A stretch of DNA of 64,000 nt from Siphonodentalium dalli (lineage: Eukaryota > Mollusca > Scaphopoda > Gadilida > Siphonodentaliidae), in NCBI GenBank assembly GCA_032622095.1, contig CP136065.1, forward strand, positions 213,756,151-213,820,150. Reading direction: 5' to 3'. The notes under the pieces are model-generated. The model was not told the origin of the DNA. It worked only from the letters and a program-made list of their open reading frames with translations, and ran no database searches. Positions within the stretch are counted from its first letter, which is position 1, and every line of letters begins with the position of its first letter. Below, piece after piece: positions 44,064-56,180 of the stretch. Position numbers and translations under genes: made by a program.

Positions 44064-46695
44064 ATTATTTATATTTATATACTTAAATTCATTATGAACT
44101 AGGATTGTATGTCTTTCCCACTATTTATTCATCTATTTAAACGAACGCATGGAGTTCAGTTCAGACAGTTCGAATCCTTGTTTTTTGGAAAACCAAACAT
44201 TTTGAGAATCCATTCATAGAGAACGGAAAAAACGCAATTTAACAGTAAAGTATACACATATGACAAGATGTCTTGTTTATATAGTAGGCCTACCGGTAAC
44301 TAATGTAGACGTGTTGATTTCAAGAATGATTAATATCTGAAACTAACAATTAAGTTTCGGCTGCGGATAAGAAATCGACAACACGCCGTTCTACCATAAT
44401 GATATATTTGTCAGGTTCGGGGGAATATTTGTAGCGGCAAGGAAAATGATAAAACCCTATTGACTAGCGCGGTTTGTTTTAACATCAACGCTCAGTAACA
44501 CAGAGCAACAACACTGATTATAGACCGAACCAAATTTCTTGCCAAATCCGGACGTACTAGATACTCAAACAGTCGGTAATGTCCGACAATCCCCGGTGAT
44601 TTCCGGGACCAATGTGTTCACAAACCTATGAACGAAATTGGAAGTGACGTCACGTTACGTTCATATGTTTATGAACGCATTGAATAAGGGGGCGTGTCTA
44701 CCGTAACGCTATGGGGAAATCGGAAGAGATATCAGGTGTATGTAAATATATAAAATGCATTCAGGTTATCGCAAATTCGGCCGATGGTGAAAGCTACATG
44801 ATGACGTTGCTCGTCGAGTTTCGTTGAAATCGACATGATGACATTTTTATGAATGACATGGACATGATGAAATCGACAAGCTTCTTAGTATAGTACATAT
44901 ATCTCACTCGGATTGCGCACACATGCAGCGTCTATAGTATAATGGTTAAGTTCAGTACAATACCCCATCTAGACAACAGCAAACAGTCTTGACTCTTGAA
45001 TACTTTCAGTTTTATGTTGGTAGTTTATATTCTATAATAGTTTTTTTCAAAAGGAATGGCTTTTAAAAGTTTTTATTTATGTTTTAAGTCAGATTCGGTG
45101 AGTTCGTAGTCTGTTTGCATTGTGGATTTCTGATTTCTCACATGCCTTGATGTGTGATATGATTGACCTAATTTATGCACGAAATTGCTATAGAACCCAC
45201 TCCGTCAGTGAACCCTTGTGCATGTATGGAGTGTTATATAACATAATTACACCACGATGTAAGGCCTAAGTTAATCTTATTTGATGGGAATACGCATCTA
45301 TGAAGTTATTTTTATGATTAAAAAGACATATATCCTAGCTTGTGCATGTGTTTTAGCTGTGGTTCGTTAATTACGCTAGGTCATATTAACTGCATGACCT
45401 TAATCGAAATAAGAGTCATTTCTTAAATATTCTGATTTTACAACAAAATGGTTGTTTGAATATAGGTAATTTAACTCTGAAAGTATGCACATATATCAAA
45501 ATTAGAGTGAACTGAGAATTTGCATTGCAGCAGCGATCGGCCCGGTCGCTGATTGACAACCGTGGAAAGGTCCATTGATTGTCAGGACGATTTATACCAG
45601 TTTTGATCTTTCATTCAATAGTCATCAAACACACGTTAATAAACAGTCGCCAATGCACTTGGATATTTTCCACATACCCGAGTAACACTCGCTATATACT
45701 AATATAAGAAACTCAGTTGGATTCTGGTTGAAAATGCCCAACAGTTCGAAGAAATTTGGTACGACTCACTGCGAGTTTGAAATTATTAACCCTAAAATTG
45801 AGAGTTTTACTTGTGCTTCGTAAGATTCTCATGTTTCAAAGCGACGAATTATTTGGTTGCCACTGCGACATAGCAATTAATGGCAATATGGCGACTACAT
45901 GATGTATTAGTGAGTTGTATTCACGAAGAGAAACCGTAATCGTAACTACGGAGTACGGATAATTATGGCAAAACGACAACTAACTGAAAGAACACAAATT
46001 ATAATGACGGAGTTTTCCGATAAAATGGCCGCCCGCGACGTGTTTTGTTTTGTTCTGATTTTGTTTTGTTTTTTTTGTATTTTACTTGCAATTTAACAAT
46101 GTTTTACTCAACTAAACAACCGTCGCTTTTAACAATTAAACAGCTCATGTTATACAACACAAACACCAGTTCGTCAGTGTTGATCTTTATGCGCAGGACA
46201 ATATATTATTCCCGTAACTTGAAAAACGTTGTATTTAATCAGCTGCATGTGCACGAATTTTAGGACACATCAAACAACTGCACATGATTGTGTCTAAACC
46301 CGGAAGTGAAGGAAATTTCACAAGCAATGAATTCAATTATCTTCTTAAACGATGTTCAGGTATTTCCAAATCCAGACGTTTCGTGCTATTATTGAACATT
46401 CTTCCGTGGGGGAAATGCACAAACTGAATCCAAGTCCAGTTAAAAATCATTGTGACACTTGCAGTCGACCTTTTGTGGAAAAACCACAGAACTGTAGCTT
46501 ATATCACATGTAGCGTCACTCTGCATATAATCTGATGATTTCATCAAAGCAACATATATCTATACTGGCAAACACAGTTTGGACATGTGACATTTTCTGC
46601 AACATCCAACTTCTCGCAAAAAGCGAAAGCACTTGGTGGCGTCTACAAAATGGCCGATTTCAGGAAATCTCAGGCCTATCGGTCCGATTCCTAAA
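44064..46695. other. 2.6 kb without recognised genes
   Basis: No protein-like open frame, tandem array or long inverted repeat is visible. GAACGTAACGTGACG-type words at about 44640-44675 form a small imperfect palindrome around TGACGTCACGTTACG. Confidence 0.4.
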
Positions 46696-46699
46696 TTAC

Positions 46700-46800
46700 C
46701 TTACTTGTATTTAAATTCGCGCAGTACTATTTTTCGCGCACCCATTGGTGCGCGAATTTAAAACTGAGCGAAAAATAGTACTACTCATAAGTTACTTAGG
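46700..46800. mobile_element. Foldback repeat, copy 1
   Basis: CCTTACTTGTATTTAAATTC and GCGCAGTACTATTTTTCGC are inverted within the element as GCGAAAAATAGTACT and GCGCGAATTTAAA. The same words recur inverted at 48129-48228. Confidence 0.65.
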
Positions 46801-47028
46801 GAAAATAAAAAGGTGTAATTTAGATAGATATAATATACACTGATATGTACACATGGGCAACCAATCAATCTCAACGCCATCAATCATACGTACATGTATA
46901 AAGCAATAAATCATGGTTAGATGTCGAAATGCTTCTAAGAAATTCAAATATTCTTGAATGAATGGGCACAAAAGAACGTCTCCGTATTCACGACCCTGCA
47001 TGTCTTCAAGTGTCTGTTATATATAATA

Positions 47029-47750
47029 CTAGAAGGTGACCCGACTTCGTCCGGGCTTTGACCTTGAATTGTCAAACACCAACACCCCAAACATGATGGA
47101 AATCGGCCCAGCGGATACCGGGAAATCGGCCCAGCGGATACCGAGATACCCTATGCATCAAATTTCGTCCGTAAAAATCCGCCAGTTTAACCCGATTTGA
47201 TTTCCACTGAAGTATATAAACGCGCCTCATATACACACGCTCATTAATTATCAAGTTTCAACGTAAAGATAAATTACCATCGGTGCCCGAGATATCGCCA
47301 AGACGTCTGAAACAGTCAAATGCATCGGCCGGTTATGAGTTAACGTGATCTAACTTTATGACCTCTAACGACGTCATAGAAGTTACGCATTGTTTTTACC
47401 CTGATAGAAGATCGTACCACTTCTTCTTAATAATTGAGGCAGATAACTAAAACGGATACATACATATTATATATCGTTGGAAAGAGGAAACACGAAAGAT
47501 TCTCATAGTGTCATTATTATGACTGGCATGTTATTATTCGCGCTGTTTCGAATCGATTTGTAAGCACCGAACTGAAATATATTAGCGCAAAACGGCGTAA
47601 AAACAGATTTGACCTCGGCACGTGAAAAGTTGACCTCGCACGGACAAATTAATAGGCCTATGTTAGTCCTGACCCGAAAATACCCCCACATACCAAGTTT
47701 CATCGAAATTGGCTCAGCCGTATTTGAGTCCATCGATTACTGACAGACAG

Positions 47751-47785
<35 letters not shown>

Positions 47786-47800
47786 TCTTTCAAAATATAT
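47029..47800 (-). mobile_element. HINE/pearl-like element with Helitron-type end
   Basis: On the minus strand the element ends with a CCCG...CGGG stem (47040-47055) and CTAG at 47029-47032, before T. At the other side there is TACTGACAGACAGATACAC and an (AC)n run at 47752-47782, then TATATAATAGATATA. Head microsatellite and hairpin-CTAG tail therefore sit at opposite ends, as in the complete copy at 18225-18586. The interior has CCAACACCCCAAACATGATGG and two GGAAATCGGCCCAGCGGATA-type copies. The 60-76 codon open frames are not genes. Confidence 0.75.
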
Positions 47801-48128
47801 AATAGATATACATTTAAAGAACACAACCATACAAGAGTTGATTTGATGGTCTAAAATCAGCAACCTACGTGTATATAGATATGTGGTTGTGGTTTTACTT
47901 CTTTCGAGTTCAATTCCATCATGTCCATATATATTTATTAAATATCAGAATTCTTACTGGTCCATATATACATATACATAAGCACGTACCCGTCGTCACA
48001 ACAAACGTATTACGCAGTTGTGTTCTATTCGATGAAAGTTTTCTTCGAGACGGTCTTTGATGTACACACGTATCTTATCTTCAGGGCTAATTAAGACTGA
48101 AACAAGACTTTCACGAAAAATATTTGTC

Positions 48129-48228
48129 ATTTTTGAATTTGCGCAGCCGGGTGCGCCAATTCAAAGTGCGCCAATTCAAAACTGAGCGAAATATAGTACT
48201 GCGCGAATTTAAATACGAGTAAGGTATA
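48129..48228. mobile_element. Foldback repeat, copy 2 (inverted relative to 46700)
   Basis: GCGCGAATTTAAATACGAGT and AAATATAGTACTGCGCG match the copy at 46700 in reverse. GTGCGCCAATTCAAA is present twice in tandem, unlike copy 1. Confidence 0.65.
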
Positions 48229-48309
48229 CCCAACCCATCGTCAAAGGTCAAAGTTCTGAAGTAGCATCCGTTTGTAAACAGTCGTCGGACAATGCTAGCA
48301 GATTTTGTT

Positions 48310-48720
48310 TACAATTATAACAGTATTTTAGTTATTGTGAGAGCAAGTACGGTTTTTAAAATACAAAAGAAATTTAAATGATATATATAATCCATGCAAC
48401 TCGCGAAACCTAGTTATCGTTTATTTCAGGTTGACTTTTCAATTAGTTTTCCGAAGTTGTCACTCCTGCGATTCGCACAAAGTTGTCATTATTTTTATTT
48501 TGTAAATTCCCCGACTGGATCCATGTCAACTAAAAATATATGCTACTTATCAACTATGACTTCCGGTGACCAATGGAGGATTCACCGCGAGCATGTGATT
48601 TCACTTATGACTATCTACTCCCGACCAGTTCTAATTATATTTACATCTATAACAGTATTTTAGTTATATCAAGTTGACTTTTAATTAGTTTTGCAGTTGT
48701 CACACCTGCGATTCGGCACC
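48310..48720. repeat. Partial duplication bordering the 48.7-kb element
   Basis: ATAACAGTATTTTAGTTAT and GTTGACTTTTCAATTAGTTTT followed by GTTGTCACNCCTGCGATTCG occur at 48316-48478 and again at 48650-48715, the second with a shorter spacer. The 89-codon frame at 48394-48663 spans both and is probably not a gene. Confidence 0.55.
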
Positions 48721-48721
48721 A

Positions 48722-49401
48722 CATTGGCTGCGGACACACGTGCCACATCAGCGATGGCATAGTAGGTGTGACAATTTATTATGGTGGAGTTTGGTGACTA
48801 TTGGTCCGTCATAATTCTGTGCCATAGCTAGCCATGTTGCCCGCTGAGTTTCCGCCCAATGAGTCGACTGGACCAATTAACCCATTGCGTTTCACCAATG
48901 TTGATATCTACTCATTACGTTTTACTACATTGTATTTTCTGCGATATATAACTGCTTGATCGATCATCCAGAATTGTGTTTTACCGTGATAATCCCTCAT
49001 CCACTCACATATCATGCACGTTGTACGTTGTATTGATATGATCTCAATTAATGTTTATCTACTTATGTTAATTTATGTTAGTATTAAGACAGTTCCCCAA
49101 TTGCGTTTTTTATTTTGCGACTTTTAGTTCTATGCGCATAATTCTGCTAACATTATCATGAAGCTGTTGCGGAACTGTTTGAGGAAATACATCTGAGAGA
49201 AAGTACCAAAACAAGAACAAGGCTGATTATAACGAACTTTGGAAGACTCATTGTGCGAATATGCAGCGGGCGACACGAGTCACACGACCAGCTATGGCAT
49301 ATTAAGTGTGACCGACCAATTGTCACCAAACTCCACCATTATAAATGGTCACACCTACTATGCCATCGCTACTGTGGCACGTGTGTCCGTAGCCATTGTT
49401 A
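48722..49401. mobile_element. Non-autonomous element with 120-130-bp terminal inverted repeats
   Basis: The left arm (48722-48845) contains CATTGGCTGCGGACACACGT, GATGGCATAGTAGGTGTGAC and TGGTGGAGTTTGGTGAC. The right arm (49260-49401) holds the same words inverted (GTCACACCTACTATGCCATC, ACGTGTGTCCGTAGCCATTG). The interior of about 410 bp has no open frame of interest. Confidence 0.75.
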
Positions 49402-49461
49402 TTATTTGTATTTGGTATGAACAGTATTTTATTCTCAATAACAAGTGTGTATATAGATAGA

Positions 49462-50810
49462 CTAGCAGGGTTACCCGGCGTTGCCCAGGTTAATGTATGC
49501 TGTGGACATTTGTTGGGAATAGAGAATGCTCTTGCTTAAAGTATTATACGTTTTCTCATAAATTGTATATTCAAATATAGTTATTACAGTCATGGAATAT
49601 AAGTAGTGGCTCACCTTGTCAATTGTCATTGTGTTTATCGCGATTAATCCGTTCCACCAATAATGAAGTATTTATTTATTTACAACTACGTATACATTAG
49701 ACGTTATAATATGATACATGAACATCATAAACACATTAGTTCGATAAAAGATGATAATTTGGTTTTACATATTGAGATGTATCAATCAATCTAGTGGGTT
49801 GGACTAAGATCTCGAGGACACCTGGTTATCATATCTCCATGAAGATACAGATGTTTCAAAGAAACTTCCAGGTGCTATATATTGACTAAATATTCTTAGT
49901 TTAAACGAAATGTTGCTGTGCATATATATCAGCTACATGTGCCAGGCACAGAGCGAGATTTTGAGTTGTTTATGTCAGTCGATGAGTCTGTTCTAAAACC
50001 CTTGTCAGATGTCAGTATTGGTAGGATTCTGAAAAGTCTTGTGTTACTAACTGCATTTTCTTGTATATCAGAAGAAACTATATTTGACTGCATGAACACT
50101 GTTACCACTATTTTTGAACAGTCCTCCATATCTCTTGACAAATTGTCACTTTTTGTGGAAACTGTATTGAATGGAACAGACTCAATTTTGTTATTATATA
50201 TATGCAATCATCTGACGGTTCGATGTCTCTCAGTTTGCACGAATATATGTATCTCTTCAATAGAATGATAAATATACGTTTAATGCTTCTTCTAGTTATC
50301 TCTTTTTGCTAGCTCATTGTGTGAATGCCTTGATTGCCATTCCCATATAAATATGACTGTTAAGAAGATATAATTGTTCAAGTGACTTATGTGGGTCACC
50401 ATATGTCGAGATTGTGAAATGTGAACGCCCAACTACTTAAAATGATATGGAGATGGCCTGGTGACTGTATATAACTTATATGTGGATATCGGCGAATAGC
50501 AATCTTATCAATGATAGTGCATATCCGCTCGCCATCTGTGACGCAAACGACACCAAATGTGATTTAACGCCATATTGCGAAAGTGATTATGTATTCGTTT
50601 GGTGGAAATCAGCGACAAACTATTTCACCATATTTTTAAAATTTCCCCTCCCACCAACAGCGTCATTTTAGAAAATTTCAACCTGCACCATTATCTTCCT
50701 TGTAAAAAGTTACCCCTCTTAGAACGCCTTGGTGCCATCTCGATTGTACCGCGTGAAGTTATATATAGAACGCACACAGACAGACAAAAAGACAGACAGA
50801 CAGCACGATT
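49462..50810 (-). mobile_element. HINE-like element, CTAG tail at left, microsatellite at right
   Basis: The minus strand ends CCTGGGCAACGCCGGGTAAC CCTG CTAG before T (CTAG at 49462-49465), with a CCCGGCG-type stem, a common Helitron-like terminus. The corresponding head is (ACAG)n at about 50770-50803. The 1.35-kb span is longer than the other copies and may be two elements. An open frame of 116 codons at 49918-50268 has no recognised domain. Part of it (49909-50025) repeats, inverted, at 54931-55105, so it is likely repeat-derived. Confidence 0.5.
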
Positions 50811-50829
50811 TTATTTCTTGTATCATTTG

Positions 50830-52195
50830 AGAAGAACGTGTCTGAATTTGATGGTAATCGGTACTAAAAATATTTTGTATCAGTTTTGGTGACCCTCCCG
50901 TCCATATTTCGGACTCAAGTTACACACACTAAGACTCATTAGCGATTAGAGATGCATATATATGAAATTGGTGAAAATTGGCGAGTATACAAATTCCTAT
51001 CAAATTTAAGGTCCCCATATCTCTCACCCATAGGGCACCAAGTTGGTGTATCTAAATCACACGATAAGATTCCTCGTATCACGGAGAAGAATATGTATCA
51101 ATCTGGTGGAAATCGGCACAAAACATATAAATATAATTTGTTGTGTCCCTCTCATCTCTATATACCACTGACTCGAATGGCCCAACTTGTGACATCCTTA
51201 AACCACACGATTACACTCCTGATATCATGGAGATGATTGTTTATAAGTTTAGTGATAATCGGAAACTAAAATATTTTTTTTATCAAATTTGGTGCCAATC
51301 CATCCCCTCTCCATCTCTCACCCAAACAGCATCACTATGGCGTCTTTAAATCACGATTAGATTAATCGTATCATGGATAAGAAGGATAAGAACGTGTATC
51401 AATTTGGTGGAAGTTGGCGCTAAAAATAGTTTTGCATCAATTTTGGTGCCCCTGTCCCTTTCAATGCAACCCTGACTTGAATGAGGCCACATTTGACAGA
51501 TAAAAGCCACACAATTAGACTCCTCATACCATGGGGATGATTTTGTATAAGTCTGGTGGCAATCGGCGACTTATTATCAAATTTAGTGCCCACCCCTCCC
51601 AATATCTCATCCAAAAACAACAATTTGGCGTTGTTAAATCGCACAATTAGATTCATTGTATCATGAAGAAGAATATATATCAATTTGGTGGAAATCGGCG
51701 CTAAAATTAGTTTTATCAATTTTGGTGCCCCTCTCCCATTCCGTTCATCCCTGACTCAAATGACGCCACTTTTGACATATTTAAAGCACACCGTTGGATT
51801 CTTCATATCATGGGGATGATTATATGTAAGTTTCGTGGCAATGGGCGACAGAAAAAATGATCTGCCTACCCCCCCCCCCCCCCTTCCGGGCACCCCTGAC
51901 GCGAACGGCGTGACTTTTGTCATATTTAAACCACGCCATTAGATTCCTCATATTATAGGATTGATTATATATAAGTTTGGTGGCAATCGGCGACAAATAT
52001 GTTTTCTGCCCCTCCCCCGTTTCTGCCCCTGACAACAACGGCGTCACTTTAGAAAATTCTAACCCCGACCATTATCTTTCTCGTAAAAGCTACCCTTAGT
52101 AGACCCCTTTGGCATCATCTAGATGGTCCCCTGTGAATTTCTATAGAACACAGACAGACAGACAGACAGACATTCGCAAATATAGATATAGATAA
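50830..52195 (-). mobile_element. Pearl/HINE-like tandem-core element, inverted relative to 13727-14315
   Basis: Units of about 135-170 bp contain TTTGGTGGCAATCGGCGAC, a CATGGGGATGATT segment and CACGCCATTAGATTCCTCAT. They lead into a C-homopolymer (about 51871-51883), GACCCCTTTGGCATCATCTA, TTCTATAGAACACAGACAG, (CAGA)n at 52150-52169 and an AT-rich end. These match the element next to the assembly gap in reverse order. The left, hairpin-CTAG end is not visible. Confidence 0.75.
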
Positions 52196-52634
52196 TTTGA
52201 CATTCAGCACATGTGTTACAAAATGTTAGCACGTGTGTCCCAGCATAAATGAGATGAGAAAGGGATACGATGGGACATATTAGCTACGGAACCGCTGGCA
52301 TTTCATTTATGGCCACGCTATCCTAAACATAAAAATACTCGCACATGAAACGAGTGTATGTTCTTCGCAGAATAATATTCGAAAAATAAATAACTAGGAC
52401 TTATAGGGCGGATAACATGATTAAAACGTATACCAGACTTTGACCATATATACGATTTTTTATCTAATCCAAACGTGTACCCGTAGTATAGCCCGTGTGA
52501 CCCATCGTTTCAAGTAAAATATACATGTATGTTATGCATGTCGCGATGACAGCATTCCCATGTGAATGACGCGATGTTATCAAATATATAGTGTGAATAT
52601 AAATGTAGTAAATGGAACATCCACAGTGGCTTGG
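52196..52634. other. Non-coding, no feature recognised
   Basis: No gene or repeat is visible between the pearl-like element and the TTTAT microsatellite. Confidence 0.4.
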
Positions 52635-52808
52635 TCTTTATTATTATTTATTTATTTACTTTATTTTATTTATTTTATTTATTTTATTTATTTTATTTAT
52701 TTTATTTATTTTATTTATTTTATTTATTTTATTTATTTTATTTATTTTATTTTATTCTATTTTATTCTATTCTATTTTATTCTATTTATTTATTTTATTT
52801 TATTTTTT
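52635..52808 (+). repeat. (TTTAT)n microsatellite
   Basis: About 170 bp of TTTATTTTAT repeats with TTCTA variants at the right. It creates long open frames in three phases (up to 103 codons, rich in Phe, Ile, Leu and Tyr), which are artefacts of the repeat. Confidence 0.95.
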
Positions 52809-53190
52809 CTCGTTCTTCCAAATAATTCACTGACATGCGATATGATACAACTATTTGTAGTACATTCAATCATTTAGAACATATCGCAATCGACACATTA
52901 AAACGACATTATTATAACTATTTATTTCCTCTCACACTAATTAGTTTCATGACATAAATTATGGATATGGATATGCCTAGAATTCAGTTAATATGTTAAT
53001 ATTACATACACTATTATATAATTATTGTACTTGTTATATATAATGTTGCCATGTTTTTGTATTTGAATATGTAAATATCACATACCTATGTATTGGTTTA
53101 TTGAGATTATAGAATTGTATTGACATTTCGACTGTCATCTCATCAAAGCTCCAATTTGTTTCAAAAATGCTGCAGATCTAATCTTAATGT
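52809..53190. other. Non-coding, no feature recognised
   Basis: AT-rich sequence with no gene or repeat visible. Confidence 0.35.
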
Positions 53191-53194
53191 TTAA

Positions 53195-53586
53195 CCCTTT
53201 ACCCAACAGAACGGCCCTGTGCCAATGCATTCTCTTATATATGCGAGTCGACCATAGGTCGCCTCGCATATATAAGAGAATACATTGGCTTAACACATTA
53301 ATAATTATAAAATTGTTAAAGAATGTAAGAAAAAATGGTAAAAAGTGTTAAAAAAAGATTTTGTTTAGGCCAATGCATTCTCTTATATATGCGAGGCGAC
53401 CTATGGTCGACTCGCATATATAAGAGAATGCATTGGCACAGGGCATAACTGTAACCATCACAATGTGGTCAATGAGCCGGTTCCAATGATATCCATATTT
53501 GTATGGTTTTATTGAGACAGACCCAAGATAATTTAGGCTGTTGCAGCTTTATTTGGCAGTTTTTGGCCGGTTTGTTGGGTAAAGGG
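53195..53586. mobile_element. piggyBac-type MITE carrying two hairpins
   Basis: The ends are CCCTTTACCCAACA and TGTTGGGTAAAGGG, each bordered by TTAA (53191-53194 and 53587-53590). Terminal CCC and TTAA targets are characteristic of piggyBac-type elements. Inside, at 53219-53289 and 53371-53441, are two 71-bp hairpins (GCCAATGCATTCTCTTATAT arms) identical in type to those of the MITEs at 55725, 56766 and 59561. Here the outer TIR of that family (ATGTGACCCGCC) is absent, so the hairpin pair appears nested in, or captured by, a different element. Confidence 0.8.
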
Positions 53587-53590
53587 TTAA

Positions 53591-54295
53591 CCAAAGCATG
53601 GCATCCAGTGATATGTTTATAAAAAAAAAATAATTGGTACCAACCAAATCTGACTTTGTGTGCATGTACAGACGTAACAGTCACATAATTTCCTTTAAGG
53701 ATAATTCGAAAGGAAATGTTCTGTTGAGATACCCACATTTTATGGTACCAAAACGTATCTAATTAATGTTTCCAAAGAGGGGATTTGTTTTGTAATCTCA
53801 ACTGCACCAAAACGTAAACAGCTGGATTTAAAACTGACTGTATTGTCTTGTTTATACAGTGGGCCAGATTCACTCAACCACCCTAGCACACAGTTTATCA
53901 CATAGGGTATCTAACATTTGCTAAGATTGTTTTTAGTCGCCAATATCCACAAAGTTATATATAGTAATTCTCCATAATTCGTTCTAATGAGTTTTTGGCG
54001 TTAAAATTTCGCAACCTCGACACACGGTGACCGAATTAGTCACTTGAACAGTTATATCTTCTCGACTGTCATATTTATATGGAGACGGGAATCAGGGCAT
54101 TCATATAATGCGCTAGCAAAAACAAGATACATAGAAGAAAGCGTTAAAAGTGTATTCATCATTCTACTTATTAAAGATAAACATAAATTCTTGCAAAGCG
54201 ATGAACCTTGAACCGTCAGAAGATGGCATGTTAGAATGGCTCATGCATTATAACACAATTAAGTCTGTCCCTTTCAAGATATTTTCCACGCAAAA
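53591..54295. other. Non-coding, no feature recognised
   Basis: No gene is supported. A few words such as GCGAGATTTT are shared with neighbouring repeats only weakly. Confidence 0.35.
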
Positions 54296-54830
54296 AAGAA
54301 ATAGAGGATCTACAACAAGTCCCCAGTTTATAGCGGAATTTACAAAACTAGTCCAGTAAATTAGGTCTAATTTACTGGACGAGTTTTGTAATTTCCGCTA
54401 TAAACTGGGGACGAGTTGTAGATTCTATTCATTACGTGATCCAAAACATCGACAAAACATACTTAAATCAACAAATGGGACGCGAAACTAACATCGGCTT
54501 CTATAAGGCATGCGATGACGTTTCACGTAACTATTCGTTGTTTGCCCGCGTAAAGACATAGTCCCAGGTAAATAAAGACTCTTTGGCGCATTTAATGGCG
54601 TATATTCGATGACATAACTGTTCAAACTCTTCATTCATGAAAGTTTGTTGGAAAAATATTGGAAGCCATAGTAATTTGAGACGTAGAGTACGCAATGTTA
54701 ATAGACGACAAACCAGAAGTCAAAGGTCACCTGGCACTATTTCCTGTTATTAAACGAATCACAATTTATAGAATGGGTTTATTGAATGGAATAAGGGTAG
54801 GATCATGTAATAAAACAAGTTTTCAAGAGA
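54296..54830 (+). mobile_element. Interspersed repeat with perfect foldback head
   Basis: 54303-54424 is a foldback: CTACAACAAGTCCCCAGTTT and TAGCGGAATTTACAAAACTA on the left pair with the inverted ATTTCCGCTATAAACTGGGG and GAGTTGTAG on the right, with the turn at TAAATTAGGTCTAATTTA. To the right, sequence to about 54820 matches 40729-41090 in reverse (GCATGCGATGACGTTTCACG, GAATGGGTTTATTGAATGGA). Two inverted copies in the window define the family; no coding capacity. Confidence 0.7.
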
Positions 54831-54930
54831 GATGGAAGTGTATAGAAGGCCTGTTCACAAATAGTAGTCGAAGTCAAACATTGTTTATTCTGAGAAAAAA
54901 GAGAACACATTCAGTGGCTTCTCATGATCC

Positions 54931-55105
54931 TCCAATACTGGCATCTGACAAGGGTACATCTGACAAGGGTACCTCTGACAAGGGTACCTCTGCCCGATAC
55001 AGAGGATTTCTTTGATATTTTTTAGAACAGAATCATAGCCTAAAATAAACAACGTAAAATCTCGCTCTCTATCGGACACATGTATAGATGATATATAGCA
55101 ACATT
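54931..55105 (-). repeat. Inverted copy of 49909-50025 with a tandem 15-bp motif
   Basis: On the minus strand GAAATGTTGCTATATATCA, GAGCGAGATTTTACGTTGTT and ATTCTGTTCTAAAA match 49909-49998. TCTGACAAGGGTACC occurs three times at a 15-bp spacing, with a fourth partial copy, at 54943-55000; only one equivalent (CCCTTGTCAGATG) is present at 50001. Confidence 0.65.
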
Positions 55106-55724
55106 TCTTTTAAATAGAGAATAATCACGGGGTCGCACCTGCCACCTGAGAACTGGTTCGCATTCAGTTTTGGACACGGCGCGCATTCGCCAATGTCACG
55201 ATGCGCTCTTGCATTTTCACGAGAAACGGACAAGACATTGCAGAAAATGACAGCATTTCTGACGTTATCATCAGGATCACTATATATTTGTGACCGTCCA
55301 TCAATAGCTATTTCTATGGATAACAATACTAGCCATTGATGTTATCAATGTTCGTCGACCAAACTTCGAAATATCGAACCGATCAGCAAGATTTGTTGAT
55401 TATATTCCCAATGTCTGTTTTTAAATGCTATGTTCGCTAAAAAAGCAGACTTTCCCAGCTGATTTTCGGTAATATTTCATTGAGACGATTCCTGCTTGTC
55501 CTATAATCCGATATGAAATGTCAGATATTCCAAAGGTATTCGCACCATATGCATCTTTTATTTGCAAATCAAGCATGCCCCAGTGCGCATTTTCGGATGC
55601 TAATGTTCGCATTTTTCAAAATTTGATAGGCCCAGTGCGCATTTTAATAGCTCTAGCAGCCGTAACGGGTGACACGTCTTGGAATCATGCGGAATGTTTC
55701 AATATGTGTCTTACCTGAGTATAT
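55106..55724. other. Non-coding, no feature recognised
   Basis: Contains a short two-copy word, CCCAGTGCGCATTTT with CGGATGCTAATGTTCGCATTT, at 55580-55650. No gene is supported. Confidence 0.35.
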
Positions 55725-56180
55725 ATGTGACCCGCCATATCAAATCCAGTCGTAAGTCGATTTTTTTACCCTGTGCCAATGCATTCTCTTATGTATGCGA
55801 GTCGACCATATGTCACCTCGCATATATAAGAGAATGCATTGGCCTAACAATTTTTTACAATTTTAATAATTTTTTCTTGTATTCGTTAACAATTTTATAA
55901 TTTCACCCATACAGAGCCCCAGACAAACATGAGCAGACGACACTCTTCTATATGCCTCTATATATGTGTGGGGCTCCCTGCAGAGTAATGGATGTTTTTT
56001 ATTTTATGTCCTAAAAATTGTAAGAAACATTTATTAAAAAAAATGATAAAAGATTGTTAGGCCAATGCATTCTCTTATATATGCGAGGCGACCTATGGTC
56101 GACTCGCATATATAAGAGAATGCATTGGCACAGGGTTAAAAAAATCCCGACTTACGACTGGATTTGATATGGCGGGTCAT
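55725..56180 (+). mobile_element. Double-hairpin MITE, copy 1
   Basis: The terminal inverted repeats are ATGTGACCCGCCATATCAAA then TCCAGTCGTAAGTCG, inverted at the right end to 56180. Just inside each end is a hairpin: 55775-55843 and 56063-56128, both with GCCAATGCATTCTCTTATNT arms and a small inner stem CGACC-ATA-GGTCG or its decayed form. The centre holds GAGCCCCAGACAAACATGAG and GTGGGGCTCCCTGCAG. Open frames here are shadows of the repeat. Confidence 0.88.

Noticed and set aside
49918-50268. 116-codon open frame with protein-like composition
   Set aside because: No recognised domain, and its first part is a repeat also present inverted at 54931-55105; retained only as a note within the HINE-like span.
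52566-52877. 103-codon frame with a transmembrane-like Phe/Ile/Leu/Tyr run
   Set aside because: It is the (TTTAT)n microsatellite read in frame; all three phases are open.
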